Positions 21,641 through 31,703 of a DNA stretch of 64,000 bases are shown here, one piece after another. The DNA lies in the NCBI RefSeq assembly GCF_001659605.2, contig NC_035172.2, positions 19,531,051 to 19,595,050 of the forward strand, read 5' to 3'. This DNA comes from Manihot esculenta. Its lineage: Eukaryota; Streptophyta; Magnoliopsida; Malpighiales; Euphorbiaceae. Each line of letters opens with the position of its first letter. Position 1 is the stretch's first letter. The notes beneath the pieces are model-generated. The model did not search any database. It was given only the letters and a program-made list of their open reading frames with translations, and was not told where the DNA came from. The position numbers and the translations under genes were made by a program.

Positions 21641-21747
21641 TGATGATCTAAGAGGAGAATGCTTCTCCCCTTTTATTCTTTTCCTTTGTCTGTCAGTAAC
21701 GTGTAACGGCCTCACTGCCATTGGGCCACCTGTCTCTGCCATACGGA
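21641..21747 (-). repeat. 5' LTR remnant of Tat element
   Basis: This 107-bp piece matches the 3' LTR near 7885-7990 and stops at CATACGGAT. The next bases (CCGTCAAGTC) already belong to the protease of Tekay copy B. Neither element has a terminus here, so the junction is a deletion or illegitimate join. Confidence 0.8.
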
Positions 21748-22224
21748 TCCGTCAAGTCTAGAACCACAAGGTCGGCTGGAAGGCATCTACTCTCCACAAA
21801 CACTGGACTATACCGGCAGACTGACTCTGCCACTGATGGATCACACTTGGGTCCACTGACCAAGAGGGGACACTCTAACCCAAAGACTATTAAACCCAAC
21901 CTCTCAATGGCTCTCAGAGCAATAAAAGAATGAGAAGCACCAGGGTCCATTAAAGCATACACATCTGAACAACCAATGATGAGATTACCTGACACCACGA
22001 TATTGGATGTGTTCGCCTCCTACTGTGTCATAGTGAAGATCCGAGCTGGAGCTGATGGACCTTCACCTCGGGAATCTACTGAAGAAGAGGCTGCCCCTCT
22101 CCCTCGGCCTCTGCCACTGCCCTGAGTCATGGTTGGAGCCACTGGCCGTGCCACACTGCCAGAAGTTATCTGCTAGGACTGTGCCATAAAAGGTGCCCTA
22201 GGACACTCCCGTGCCATGTGTCCC
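21748..22224 (-). pseudogene. copy B protease fragment
   Basis: The minus strand reads [33 protein letters not shown] and continues to LVVLDLTD, where it is truncated at the Tat junction. The protease active site is DPGA, as in the other Tekay copies here. A TAG just upstream of the readable frame (near 22020, in place of a Gln codon) and another near 22172 show that this copy is dead. Confidence 0.8.
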
Positions 22225-23023
22225 TGAAAATTAAGTATGAAATTGCATGAATATTGAACTCCCAAAAGTTAAACAATATTTGATCAAGTCTCACAACCCA
22301 TTAAACAACTAAAGCTTCAACCAATATTCAACTAGATTAAAAGAACTCAGCCACTCATGGCTGAATTAAAAACAGAAAATAAAAAGGAAAAAGAAAGAAG
22401 GAAGAACCGAAGAGATTGAGTTCTTCACTTCTGCCTTGCGCCGAACTTGCGGAAATTGCCCAGTGATTGATTTCCCCCGCTGGTCGGCCACTTAAGAGTC
22501 ATTAAATAGGATGAGAGGAGTGCATGCCCTAGCTCCCAATTGCGGTCCACGTGCGCGTGAATGGTGAAGTGCTGGCCATGTGCGCGTGAACGGTGAAGAC
22601 CATGTGCTGGTGAATGTTGAAGTGCTTTGGTGGGTCCATGTGCGGGTGCTTGGTCCTTAATTGCAAGAATGGGCTGTCTATGTGTGCGTGAATGTACGGG
22701 TCCATGGTGAAGTGCTTGGTACATGGTGAAGTGGATCAAGTGTCCTTAGCAGCCCATACACCTTTATGAGGCTGACCAAGTGCTTCCAAAGGGCTGCCCA
22801 ACTGCCAAGTTGCTGCCCATGCACAAATAAGGAAGGTGTAGACTTTCCTTGCACATGCTTGCTCTCTTTTGCTCCAAATAAGGCAGTTTTAGGGGAATTT
22901 TCTCCAAATTGTCCTTTTACACCATTTTCTGCAAAATAATATCAAGAGCACTAAATTAAGCAGAAATCATGTAAATATTCATCAATAATATTAATATAAA
23001 ATGGACTAAATTATGCTCTATCA
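22225..23023 (-). mobile_element. short Athila-type solo LTR, TSD GTCCC
   Basis: On the minus strand it starts TGATAGAGCATAATTTAGTC, nearly identical to the LTR start at 40040, and ends TTAATTTTCA. Perfect GTCCC copies flank it at 22220-22224 and 23024-23028, and removing it restores the gag sequence seen in copy C at 60133. At 799 bp it lacks about 0.8-0.9 kb of the 3' part of the other Athila LTRs. Its middle is a repetitive GTGCGCGTGAATGGTGAAG-like block. Confidence 0.85.
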
Positions 23024-24056
23024 GTCCCTCTTGCCCACATCTGAAGCAGGCTGTAGTCCCAAACCGACACACTCCCTTGTGTAGCTTACCACACCTCAAA
23101 CATTCTGCACCATCTGAACCCGAGCTCGAGCCACCACCGAGTCTCAGACTTGATTTCAAGCGGTTCCAGAACTTATTCTTCTTGGCTTTGGCTTTACCCC
23201 ATTTCTTACTGCCTGAAGCTGCTGTACTCAGAGAAGAGGGATCTAACCTTCCCCCGTCTGGGGTCTTTGAACCCGAAGACTATGCCACAGACTGCTTAAC
23301 TGTCCCCTGAATGATGGCACTAGCCTCCATCTTCCGTGCTGCATCCACTATAGTATGGAAGCTCTCCCTCTTCGCTGCAAGAATCAAGGAAGAATACCTA
23401 GAGTGGAGCCTCATGGTATACCTCTTTGCTTTCTTCTGATCCGTATCATAAGTTTGCTCCATAAACGGCAACAGCTCTAAGAACATATCCGTAAATTCAT
23501 CCACACTCATCTCTTCAGTCTGCCTTAATTGTTCCAACTCAATTATCTTCAATTCCCTTGAGCTATCAGGGAAAGCCCATCCTGCAAATTCATTAGCAAA
23601 CTCCTCCCAGGTTAAACTGTCCAATCTCGGGTCCACATAGTTTTTAAACCACTCACGGGCCTTTTTGCATTTAAGTGTGAACCCCGCCATCTGAATGGCT
23701 CTACTGTCATCTGCTCCTAACTCATCTATAATCATCTTTACTATCTTCAGGTACTCAAATGGATCATCTCCCGTCTTGAACTTGGGAGCATCCAGCTTCA
23801 AGTAATCCATCATCTTAACTCTGCTCCCTCCAGATGAGCTAGGTTTAGGTACTTGGACTTCAGGAGCTACAGGTTCAGGGGGTGGTGGAGGAGGTGCAAC
23901 ATTCCCTTGATCAGGGTTTGTTACATTTGGATAGAAAGGTGAGGGTGGATACATTGGGTACTGGGGTAAGGTGGATAGAAAGGAGGGTAAGGCATGTAAG
24001 AGGGGTAAGGGTTAAAGCTGGGGTAATCCGATGTACCTCCCATCGAATACCCAGGG
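23024..24056 (-). pseudogene. copy B gag, C-terminal half
   Basis: The minus strand from 23954 encodes the gag core ([75 protein letters not shown]-like end). It ends at a TAG at 23280-23282 where sister copies have a Gln codon. Further on, CFRCGQEG of the zinc knuckle is visible up to the Athila LTR insertion. A one-base deletion near 23965 shifts the frame in the Pro/Tyr-rich stretch. The other half of this gag lies at 33983-34316, beyond copy A. Confidence 0.85.
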
Positions 24057-24232
24057 TGTAATACCCGGCTAGACTCCGGTATCGGAATCCCTACCGTCCG
24101 GTGGGATCTCGAACGTCGGAAACCTCTAGAAGGGTAAGAACATGTTTTATAAAATGTTTTCATGTATTTTAATGTTTTAAGTATGAAAGAAAATGAGTTT
24201 TTACATGAAAATAGTCTTAGGAGGAAAACCCA

Positions 24233-24408
24233 GGTTCGGCCGCCGAAAGCCAAGTTCGGCCGCCGAACATGCATGCGTTTTGGAGGCACGTTAGGCCCCC
24301 GAAAGCATGAGTTAGGGAAGTCCAGGTTCGGCCGCCGAAAGTCAAGTTCAGCCGCCGAACATTGCATGGATGCGGAGGCACATTCGGCCCCCGAACGTGG
24401 CCTGGCCA
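24233..24408 (+). repeat. upstream near-palindrome cluster in LTR
   Basis: It contains three perfect copies of TTCGGCCGCCGAA (6-nt arms TTCGGC and GCCGAA around one base) plus variants such as TTCAGCCGCCGAA and TTCGGCCCCCGAA. It ends only about 7 bp before the TATA box. Each copy contains GCCGCC, the core of the plant GCC box bound by ERF factors. Confidence 0.85.
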
Positions 24409-24414
24409 GCCACC

Positions 24415-24423
24415 TATAAAAGG
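24415..24423 (+). promoter_or_regulatory. LTR TATA box
   Basis: TATAAAAGG stands at the end of the upstream cluster. The same box is at 32062-32070 in the 3' LTR, with equivalents at 50353 (copy D), 60679 (solo LTR F) and, on the minus strand, 36568-36574 and near 58125. Transcription would start some 30 bp downstream. Confidence 0.7.
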
Positions 24424-24948
24424 GGCACTTAGCCGAAATGGGTGAGCTTTCTCCCATTTTCGGCCACAGCAAGCTTCCGACCTTCCCTTTACAAATCTTG
24501 TGTTCTTCCTCCAAATCTCTTCCATTTTTCTTGAGTTTTAAACTCACATTGCAAGTTTTGAGCATTTAAACCAAGTTTTGGAGCTTTGGGAACTCAGGAG
24601 CTCATTTTTGTGGATCTCCAAGTTTAGGTCGTCTCTCTCTCGATCTTCAAGAGGTAAGAGCCGATCTTAAGCTCCTTATGTGTTTTAACTAAGTTTTATG
24701 CAAGATCTATGGGTAGAAATGCATGTTAGGGTATATGTTGAGTTTATGGGTTTTGATGCTTTGATGAACAATGTAGCTTGTTTATGTGTTGTTGGAAGTG
24801 TTGTAGATGGGGTATATGTTAGTTTGAGACCCCTAGGTGTGATGTATGTGAAGTATGCATGTTTTAGAACTAGTTTTTGCATGATTTGAGCTTGGGAGGC
24901 GAAATGGGCATAGAAGAGCTGAGTTTCTGCCCTTCTGGAGAAGCTCAG

Positions 24949-25139
24949 GTTCGGCCGCCGAAGTGACTTTCGGCCGCCGAACCCCCTTTGTGGAGGCAGC
25001 ATTCGGCTGCCGAAGTTGCCCCCAAAAAGAGACTTTCGTCTCTGTCTGGGACTTTCGGCCGCCGAAGGTGCCGCCGAAAGTGCCTGACTTTCGGATCTGT
25101 CCAGGACTTTCGGCCGCCGAAGGTGCCGCCGAAAGTGCC
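24949..25139 (+). repeat. downstream near-palindrome cluster in LTR
   Basis: Four perfect TTCGGCCGCCGAA copies and several one-base variants alternate with GGTGCCGCCGAAAGTGCC and with ACTTTCGTCTCTG-like words. The cluster lies about 0.5 kb after the TATA box, so it would be part of the transcript leader and could fold into GC-rich hairpins. Confidence 0.85.
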
Positions 25140-25546
25140 CTGTTCAGCCATTTCATGCATATTTCCATGTGATGTTTCAGGATGTTTTAGGGGGTTTTAG
25201 GGGGAGATTATTAGAGTTATGTTTATGTATGATTGGTCCCTCATTGGAGTCCACCTGTGTAGGTTCGGACCCGAGGAACCGAGGACCTCAGCAGTAAGAT
25301 AGCTGCTTCAGAGTCTGTAGAGCTTCAGCCAGAGGTGAGTGGAATGAACCTTAAGTTTTTAAATAAATGAAATATAACTTTTTGGAGCATGTTCATGCAT
25401 CATATATGCCATGTGATATTTTAGGTTGTTTGCATTAGTATTCACAAATATGTTGCATTGCATAATATGATGTGGATGCGGATTGGCTATTGAATGATCC
25501 TCTAGTCCTCTTATGGTATGATATGATGATGATACGGTATGGATTG

Positions 25547-25687
25547 CCAGTGAGGCCCATTCTACGCCCCTGGACTATGTTAAGAGAAAGACCAGTGAGG
25601 CCCATTCTACGCCCCTGGCATACTGGAATGTTATGTTATGTTATGTATGTAAGAGAAAGACCAGTGAGGCCCATTCTACGCCCCTGG
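25547..25687 (+). repeat. three-copy hairpin array in LTR
   Basis: Units start at 25547, 25592 and 25661. Each has outer arms CCAG and CTGG, inner arms GGC and GCC, and the loop CCATTCTAC. The same array is at 33194-33334 in the 3' LTR, with related arrays in every other Tekay LTR here. The linkers carry AGAGAAAGA. Confidence 0.85.
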
Positions 25688-26338
25688 CACGATTGGACTA
25701 TGTTGAGGACTATAGGTGACAATACCATCCTTATGTGATATGTTTGTGATGTGTTGCATCTCATGGAAGCATGAAATATTTAATATATGTTTTCTCTATT
25801 CTGCTCACTGGGCTTTATAGCTCACCCCTCTCCCCTAACCCCAGATGTGCAGGTACAGGGTAGACCAGGAGGTTAGCCAGAGTATGGAAGATATGTTAAT
25901 GTAATAGTTAGATTGTGGACATGACAATTGTATTATGATGTAATGTAAAAGAGTTTTAAGTTATGTTATGTAATTTGTATATTGAGGATAGAGTTGTGCT
26001 TGACCAATACAGATTGTTAATCCCACTTGTATGTACATGGTCTTTATGATATGAGATATGAGGTTATGTTTCAACCAAGCTTATGTATGATGAGATACCC
26101 CATTGGAGCATTTGATGAGGGCTCCAGTGGAGGCTATGATTATGTTTATGTTTATGTTTATGTACAGGTTGAGCTTGGTTGTTATATGAGAATGTTTACA
26201 GGTTTATGAGTATTGTTGATCATGTATGGGATTAAACAGGATTACAGGTTATGTTAGGCTTGCTACGGGTCCCGGCGGCCTTACGCCGATCTGGATCCTA
26301 GCGCCGGTAGCGGTCCGGATTTTCGGGCTGTTACAGAG

Positions 26339-26350
26339 TGGTATCAGAGC
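26339..26350 (+). promoter_or_regulatory. primer-binding site, initiator Met tRNA
   Basis: TGGTATCAGAGC begins three bases after the 5' LTR and is the standard primer site complementary to the 3' end of plant initiator methionine tRNA. Confidence 0.95.
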
Positions 26351-26534
26351 CCTAGGTTCATATGATCGGACCTAGAGTGTCGGGCTCATAGATGTATAGA
26401 AGGTCAAGCACAATAGGAAAGGTCATGTCCACTAGGATAGGATGTGGAGTCCTGTCTTGAATGATGATGTGATATGCCATGATTATATACATGTGCATAA
26501 ATGATATGCTATGCTATGTGATGTATGTGATGAG

Positions 26535-26558
26535 GGTTCATGTGTGCCCACATGAACC
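26535..26558 (+). promoter_or_regulatory. leader hairpin before gag (copy A)
   Basis: GGTTCATGTG and CACATGAACC form a perfect 10-bp stem around the 4-nt loop TGCC, ending 47 nt before the gag ATG at 26606. The same hairpin sits at the same distance in copies B, C, D and E. It is a candidate packaging or dimerisation signal, or a translational element. Confidence 0.75.
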
Positions 26559-26605
26559 ATATGATGCTGATGTTTGTGCTATGTGTACTGTTTACAGAAA
26601 ACAGG

Positions 26606-29600
26606 ATGAGAGGAACTCGTCGATCAGCAAGATTGACTAGAGTGCCACCTGAGGATGAGGGCATGAGCGCCCGTCCTCCAGCATTGCCTAGGGCAATGTC
26701 TAGCAGGTCCAACAGGGAAAGAGCAATGAGAGACCCTAGAAGGTCTTTGGATTTGGACAGAAGCAGATCTGTGAGGGGAACTGTACAAGGGAGAATGTCA
26801 GTGGATGTGGAGGACAGTATGGACGTAGAGCAGAGGAGGGATGGCAGTTTGGGAGTTAATATGTCAGAAGAGGGTATGGGAGAGTCCCAAGGAGGCACTC
26901 AGGCCTCGGGATTTGTTCAGCCATCTCATTACCCACCTTTCTCACAACATCCCGGGTATTCGATGGGAGGTACGTCGGATTACCCTAGTTTTAGCCCTTA
27001 CCCCACACAGATGCCATACCCACCATACTACCCACCATACCCACAGTATCCTATGTATCCACCCCCACCTTACCATCCAAATCCAGAAAACCCTACCACA
27101 TAAAATGTTGCACCTCCTCCACCACCAGCAGCACCTACTGTCCCAGAAGCCCAAATACCTCAACCTAGCTCATCTGGAGGGAGCAAGGTCAGAATGACTG
27201 ATTATATGAAGTTGGGTGCTCCCCAGTTTGAAACCGGTGATGACCCGTTTGTGTACCTTGAGAGGGTCAAGGCGATAACAGATGAGATAGGGGCGGATGA
27301 CAGTAGAGCCATTCAGATGGCTGGGTTCACCCTAAAATGCAAGAAGGCCCGTGAGTGGTTCAAGAGCTATGTGAAACCGAGGGTGGATAGTCTATCATGG
27401 GAAGAGTTTGCAAATGAGTTTGCAGGATGGGCTTTCCCTGATAGTTCAAGGGAATTGAAGATAATAGAATTCGAGCAGTTGAGGCAGACTGATGACATGA
27501 GTGTAGACGAATATACTGACAGGTTTATGGAGTTGCTGCCATTTGCTGGGCAGGACCTTAGCACAGACCAGAAGAAGTCGAGGAGGTATATCATGAAGCT
27601 CCATCCCAGGTATTCCTCCTTGGTACAGTCAGCAGATAGAGAGAGTTTTCACACCATAGTCGATATGGCTAGGAGGATGGAGGCTAGTGCTATCATCAAG
27701 GGAGATGTCAAGCAGTCAGTGGCACAGCCTTCTGGTTCCAAGACCCCAGGAGGGGGAAAAGTGGATCCTTCTTCCTTAAGTTCAGGCAGTAAGAGGTGGA
27801 GCAGTACCACCAAGAAGCAGAAGAAGAACAAGTTCTGGAGCAAGATCAAGTCAGGTCTGGGTTTTGGAGGTGGCTCGAGCTCAGGTGCAGACAATGTAGC
27901 ATGTGTGAAGTGTGGTAAGCCACACAGGGGAGTGTGCCTCTATGGGTCCAGAGCCTGCTTCAGATGTGGGCAAGAGGGACACATGGCTCGGGATTGTCCT
28001 AGAGCAGCTGTTATGGCACAGTCCCAGCAGACAGGTTCAGGCAGTGTAGCTCAGCCAGTAGCTCCAGCACCAACTCAAGCCAGTGGCAGAGGTAGAGGGA
28101 GAGGGGCAGCCTCTTCTTCAGCGGGTTTCAGAGGTGAAGGTCCGTCAGCTCCAGCGAGGATCTTCACAATGACACAGCAAGAGGCGAACACATCCAACAC
28201 AGTGGTGGCAGGTAATCTCATCATTGGTTGTTCTGATGTGTATGCATTGATGGACCCTGGTGCATCTCATTCTTTTATCGCTCCGAGAGCCGTGCAGAGG
28301 TTAGGGTTGATGGTCTCTGAGTTAGAGTGTCCCCTATGGGTCAGTGGACCCAAGTGTGACCCGTCAGTGGCAGAGTCAGTCTGCCAATGTAGTCCAGTTT
28401 TTGTGGAGGGAAGATGCATGTCCGCCGACCTTGTGGTTCTAGAGTTGACTGACTTTGACGTCATTCTAGGGATGGACTGGTTATCTACCCATGGTGCTAC
28501 CTTGGACTGCAGGGACAAGGTAGTTAAGTTCAGATGTCGGGATGGGTCAGAAGTCGTCTTCAGAGGAGACAAAAGGGGTACACCTAGAGGTATGATATCG
28601 GCCCTACAGGCTCGTAGGCTGCTCAGGAGGGGTTGTCAGGGTTTTCTAGCTCACGTGAGAGAGCTAGACAGTCAGGTTAGAGAGCCCGCCTCAGTGCCAA
28701 TGGTCAGAGAGTTCTTAGACGTGTTCCCAGACGAGCTTCCAGGTTTACCACCTGCTAGGGAGATAGAGTTCGAGATAGAGTTAATGCCTGGAACGAGACC
28801 GATCTCTATCCCTCCCTACAGGATGGCCCCAGCTGAGTTGAAAGAGTTGAAAGAACAGTTGCAAGATCTAGTAGATAAGGGCTTCATCCGACCGAGTACC
28901 TCACCTTGGGGTGCTCCAGTGCTCTTTGTAAAGAAGAAGGATGGATCCCTCAGACTTTGTATCGACTACAGACAGTTGAACAAAGTCACTACCAAGAATA
29001 AGTACCCATTGCCAAGAATCGACGATCTATTCGACCAGCTAGCAGGAGCGGGTTGTTTCTCCAAAATAGATCTGAGATCGGGGTACCATTAGCTGAGAAT
29101 AAGGGAAGAAGACACACCAAAGACGGCTTTCAGGACCAGATATGGGCACTATGAGTTCCTTGTGATGCCGTTCGGGTTAACCAACGCCCCTGCAGCATTC
29201 ATGGACCTCATGAACAGAGTGTTTAGACAGTACCTGGACCACTTTGTTATTGTCTTCATAGATGATATCTTAGTGTATTCCAGGAATGCAGAGGAGCATG
29301 CCCATCATCTGAGGATAGTTCTGCAGACCTTGAGGGAACATGGCTTGTATGCCAAGTTCTCCAAGTGTGAATTCTGGTTGAGGAGCATCTCGTTCTTGGG
29401 GCATGTAGTGTCAGAGAATGGAATTGAAGTAGACCCCAAGAAGATAGAAGCTGTGACTAACTGGCCTAGACCCACCACAGTGACTGAGATCAGAAGTTTC
29501 TTGGGTTTGGCTGGTTATTACAGGAGGTTCGTTCAGGACTTCTCAAAGATTGCAGCTCCTCTAACCAGATTGACCAGGAAGAATCAGAAGTTTCTGTGGA

Positions 29601-31597
29601 CCGATCAGTGTGAAGAGAGTTTCGAGGAGCTTAAGAAGAGGTTGACTTCAGCACCAGTGTTAGCTCTGCCAACTAGCAATGAGGACTTCACAGTGTTCTG
29701 TGATGCATCCAGAGTAGGCTTGGGTTGTGTGTTGATGCAGAATGGCAAGGTGATCGCTTATGCTTCTAGACAGCTGAAGAGGCATGAGTTGAATTACCCC
29801 ACACACGATCTTGAAATGGCAGCGGTCATCTTTGCACTCAAGATGTGGAGGCACTACCTCTATGGGGTAAAATGTGAGATCTTTACTGATCATAAGAGCC
29901 TGCAGCACATCTTGAGCCAGAGAGAACTGAACTTGAGACAGAGGAGGTGGGTAGAGCTGCTCAGTGACTATGATTGCAGAATCCAGTATCATCCGGGTAA
30001 GGCTAATGTAGTAGCTGACGCCTTAAGCCGGAAATCACTTGGCAGTCTATCCCACATTTCGGCAGAGAGGAGACCGGTGGTGAAGGAGTTTTACAAGCTC
30101 AGTAATGAGGGTCTACAGTTGGAGTTGTCTGGTACAGGTACTTTGATTGCACAGATGAAGGTGACACCCGTGTTTCTGGAGCAGGTGGCTCAGAAACAGC
30201 ATGAGGACCCAGAGTTAGTGAAGATTGCCAGGACTGTTCAGTCAGGCAAGAATGAAGAGTTTAGGTTTGACAGTAAGGGGATCCTCCGCTATGGGAACAG
30301 ATTATGTGTACCAGATGACATAAGGCTTAAGGGAGACATTATGAGAGAGGCTCATAATGCAAGATACAGCGTTCACCCCGGAGCCACCAAGATGTATCAG
30401 GATTTGAAGAAGGTTTATTGGTGGCCAGCGATGAAGAAAGAAGTGGCACAGTTTGTGTCCGCCTGCGAAGTATGTCAGAGGGTGAAGCTGGAACATCAGA
30501 AGCCGGCTGGAATGCTGAACCCGCTACCTATTCCAGAGTGGAAATGGGAGAATATAGCTATGGACTTCGTAGTGGGGTTACCGGCGACGTCCAACAGATT
30601 GGACTCCATATGGGTGATTGTGGACAGACTCACCAAATCTGCTCACTTCATCCCTGTCAGGAGTGGCTATTCTGTGGACAAGTTGGCGCAGGTATATGTA
30701 GATGAGATAGTCAGACTGCATGGGGTTCCCGTTTCAATAGTGTCAGATAGAGGGCCCCAGTTCACCTCCAGGTTTTGGCGGAGTCTGCAGGATGCCATGG
30801 GTACCAGGTTGGATTTCAGTACTGCCTTCCATCCACAGACGGACGGACAGTCAGAAAGGACCATCCAGACCATAGAGGATATGCTCAGAATGTGTGTGCT
30901 GGACTTTGGCGGTTCTTGGAGGCAGCATCTACCTTTGGTAGAGTTTGCCTACAATAACAGCCATCATGCTAGCATCGGGATGGCTCCATATGAAGCTTTG
31001 TATGGAAGGAAGTGCAGGTCCCCTGTTTGCTGGGAGGAAGTTGGAGAGAAGGCCTTAGCAGGGCCTGAGTTAGTTGAGATCACCAGCAGGGTGGTACCCA
31101 TCATCAGAGAGAGAATCAAGACTGCTGCAAGCAGACAGAAGAGTTATGCAGACGTCCGCAGGAGACAGTTAGAGTTTCAGGAGGGGGATCTGGTATTGCT
31201 TAAGGTGTCTCCAATGAAAGGAGTGGTTCGGTTCGGGAAGACAGGTAAGCTGGCCCCACGGTACATCGGACCCTTTGAAATCTTGCAAAAGATTGGGAAT
31301 GTGTCGTACAAGCTGGACTTACCTGCTACTATGGAAAGAATCCATCCGGTTTTCCATGTTTCTATGTTGAGGAAGTTTGTGTCAGATCCGAGCAAGGTTC
31401 TTAGTGAGCCTGATGTAGAGATCCAAAAGGATCTCACCTATGTTGAACAGCCAGTACGGATCTTGGACACCCAGATCAGGAAGCTAAGGAACAAGGAAAT
31501 CCCGATGGTGAAAATCCTTTGGAACCACCACAATATTGAGGATTGTACCTGGGAGACACGGGAGTCCATGCTCCAGCAATATCCCCACCTCTTTTAA
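26606..31597 (+). pseudogene. Tekay copy A gag-pol with two in-frame stops
   Basis: One frame of 1663 codons broken only by TAA at 27101 (codon 166) and TAG at 29090 (codon 829, Gln in sister copies). Start ATG is 26606 (MRGTRRSARL), conserved in all copies. Order: Pro/Tyr-rich gag N-terminus, gag core (about 200-370), zinc knuckle [14 protein letters not shown] (from 451), protease with MDPGASHSF (Asp about 550), RT with FIDD (about 884), RNase H (FCDAS Asp about 1033), integrase HHCC ([15 protein letters not shown]) and DDE at about 1320, 1381 and 1417, giving exact 60- and 35-residue spacings. The C-terminal chromodomain ([19 protein letters not shown], about 1610-1660) is the Tekay/Del feature that steers insertion toward heterochromatin. 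Everything but the two stops looks intact. Confidence 0.95.
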
Positions 31598-31666
31598 GGT
31601 TTGTCCCTATGTGTTTTATATGTATGTATGTATGTTATGTTGTTTGTTATGCATGTACTAGTTGAG

Positions 31667-31703
31667 GAACATTCGGGGACGAATGTTCTTAAGGGGGGGA
31701 GAA
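31667..31703 (+). promoter_or_regulatory. hairpin and polypurine tract (copy A)
   Basis: GAACATTCG and CGAATGTTC form a perfect 9-bp stem around GGGA (31667-31688). Two bases later comes the polypurine tract AAGGGGGGGAGAA, touching the 3' LTR. The tract primes plus-strand DNA. The hairpin is repeated beside the tracts of copies C and D. Confidence 0.85.

Larger units (their letters stand above)
7872..21747 (-). mobile_element. Tat-lineage Ty3-gypsy element, decayed, 5'-truncated
   Basis: Read on the minus strand the order is PBS, gag, PR, RT, RNase H, a second RNase H, INT, a tandem-repeat spacer, a reverse-oriented extra ORF and the 3' LTR. The duplicated RNase H and the oppositely oriented extra ORF are hallmarks of the Tat lineage (Ogre, Grande and relatives). 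The 5' LTR survives only as 21641-21747, which matches the 3' LTR near 7885-7990 (for example a shared CCATTGGGCCACCTGTCTC). The coding parts carry several stops and frameshifts. Two solo LTRs from other families inserted later. Confidence 0.85.
24057..26335 (+). repeat. 5' LTR of Tekay copy A
   Basis: It runs from TGTAATACCC to GCTGTTACA. In order it holds a TTCGGCCGCCGAA cluster (24233-24408), a TATA box (24415), a second cluster (24949-25139), a three-copy hairpin array (25547-25687) and simple TTATGT/TTTATG repeats. Several short frames inside it come from the repeated motifs and are not genes. Confidence 0.95.

Noticed and set aside
24217..25200. Overlapping short frames on both strands in the Tekay LTRs encoding FGGRTW- or SAAEP-like repeats
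   Set aside because: They arise from the TTCGGCCGCCGAA words, recur in every LTR copy in several frames, and have no family resemblance.
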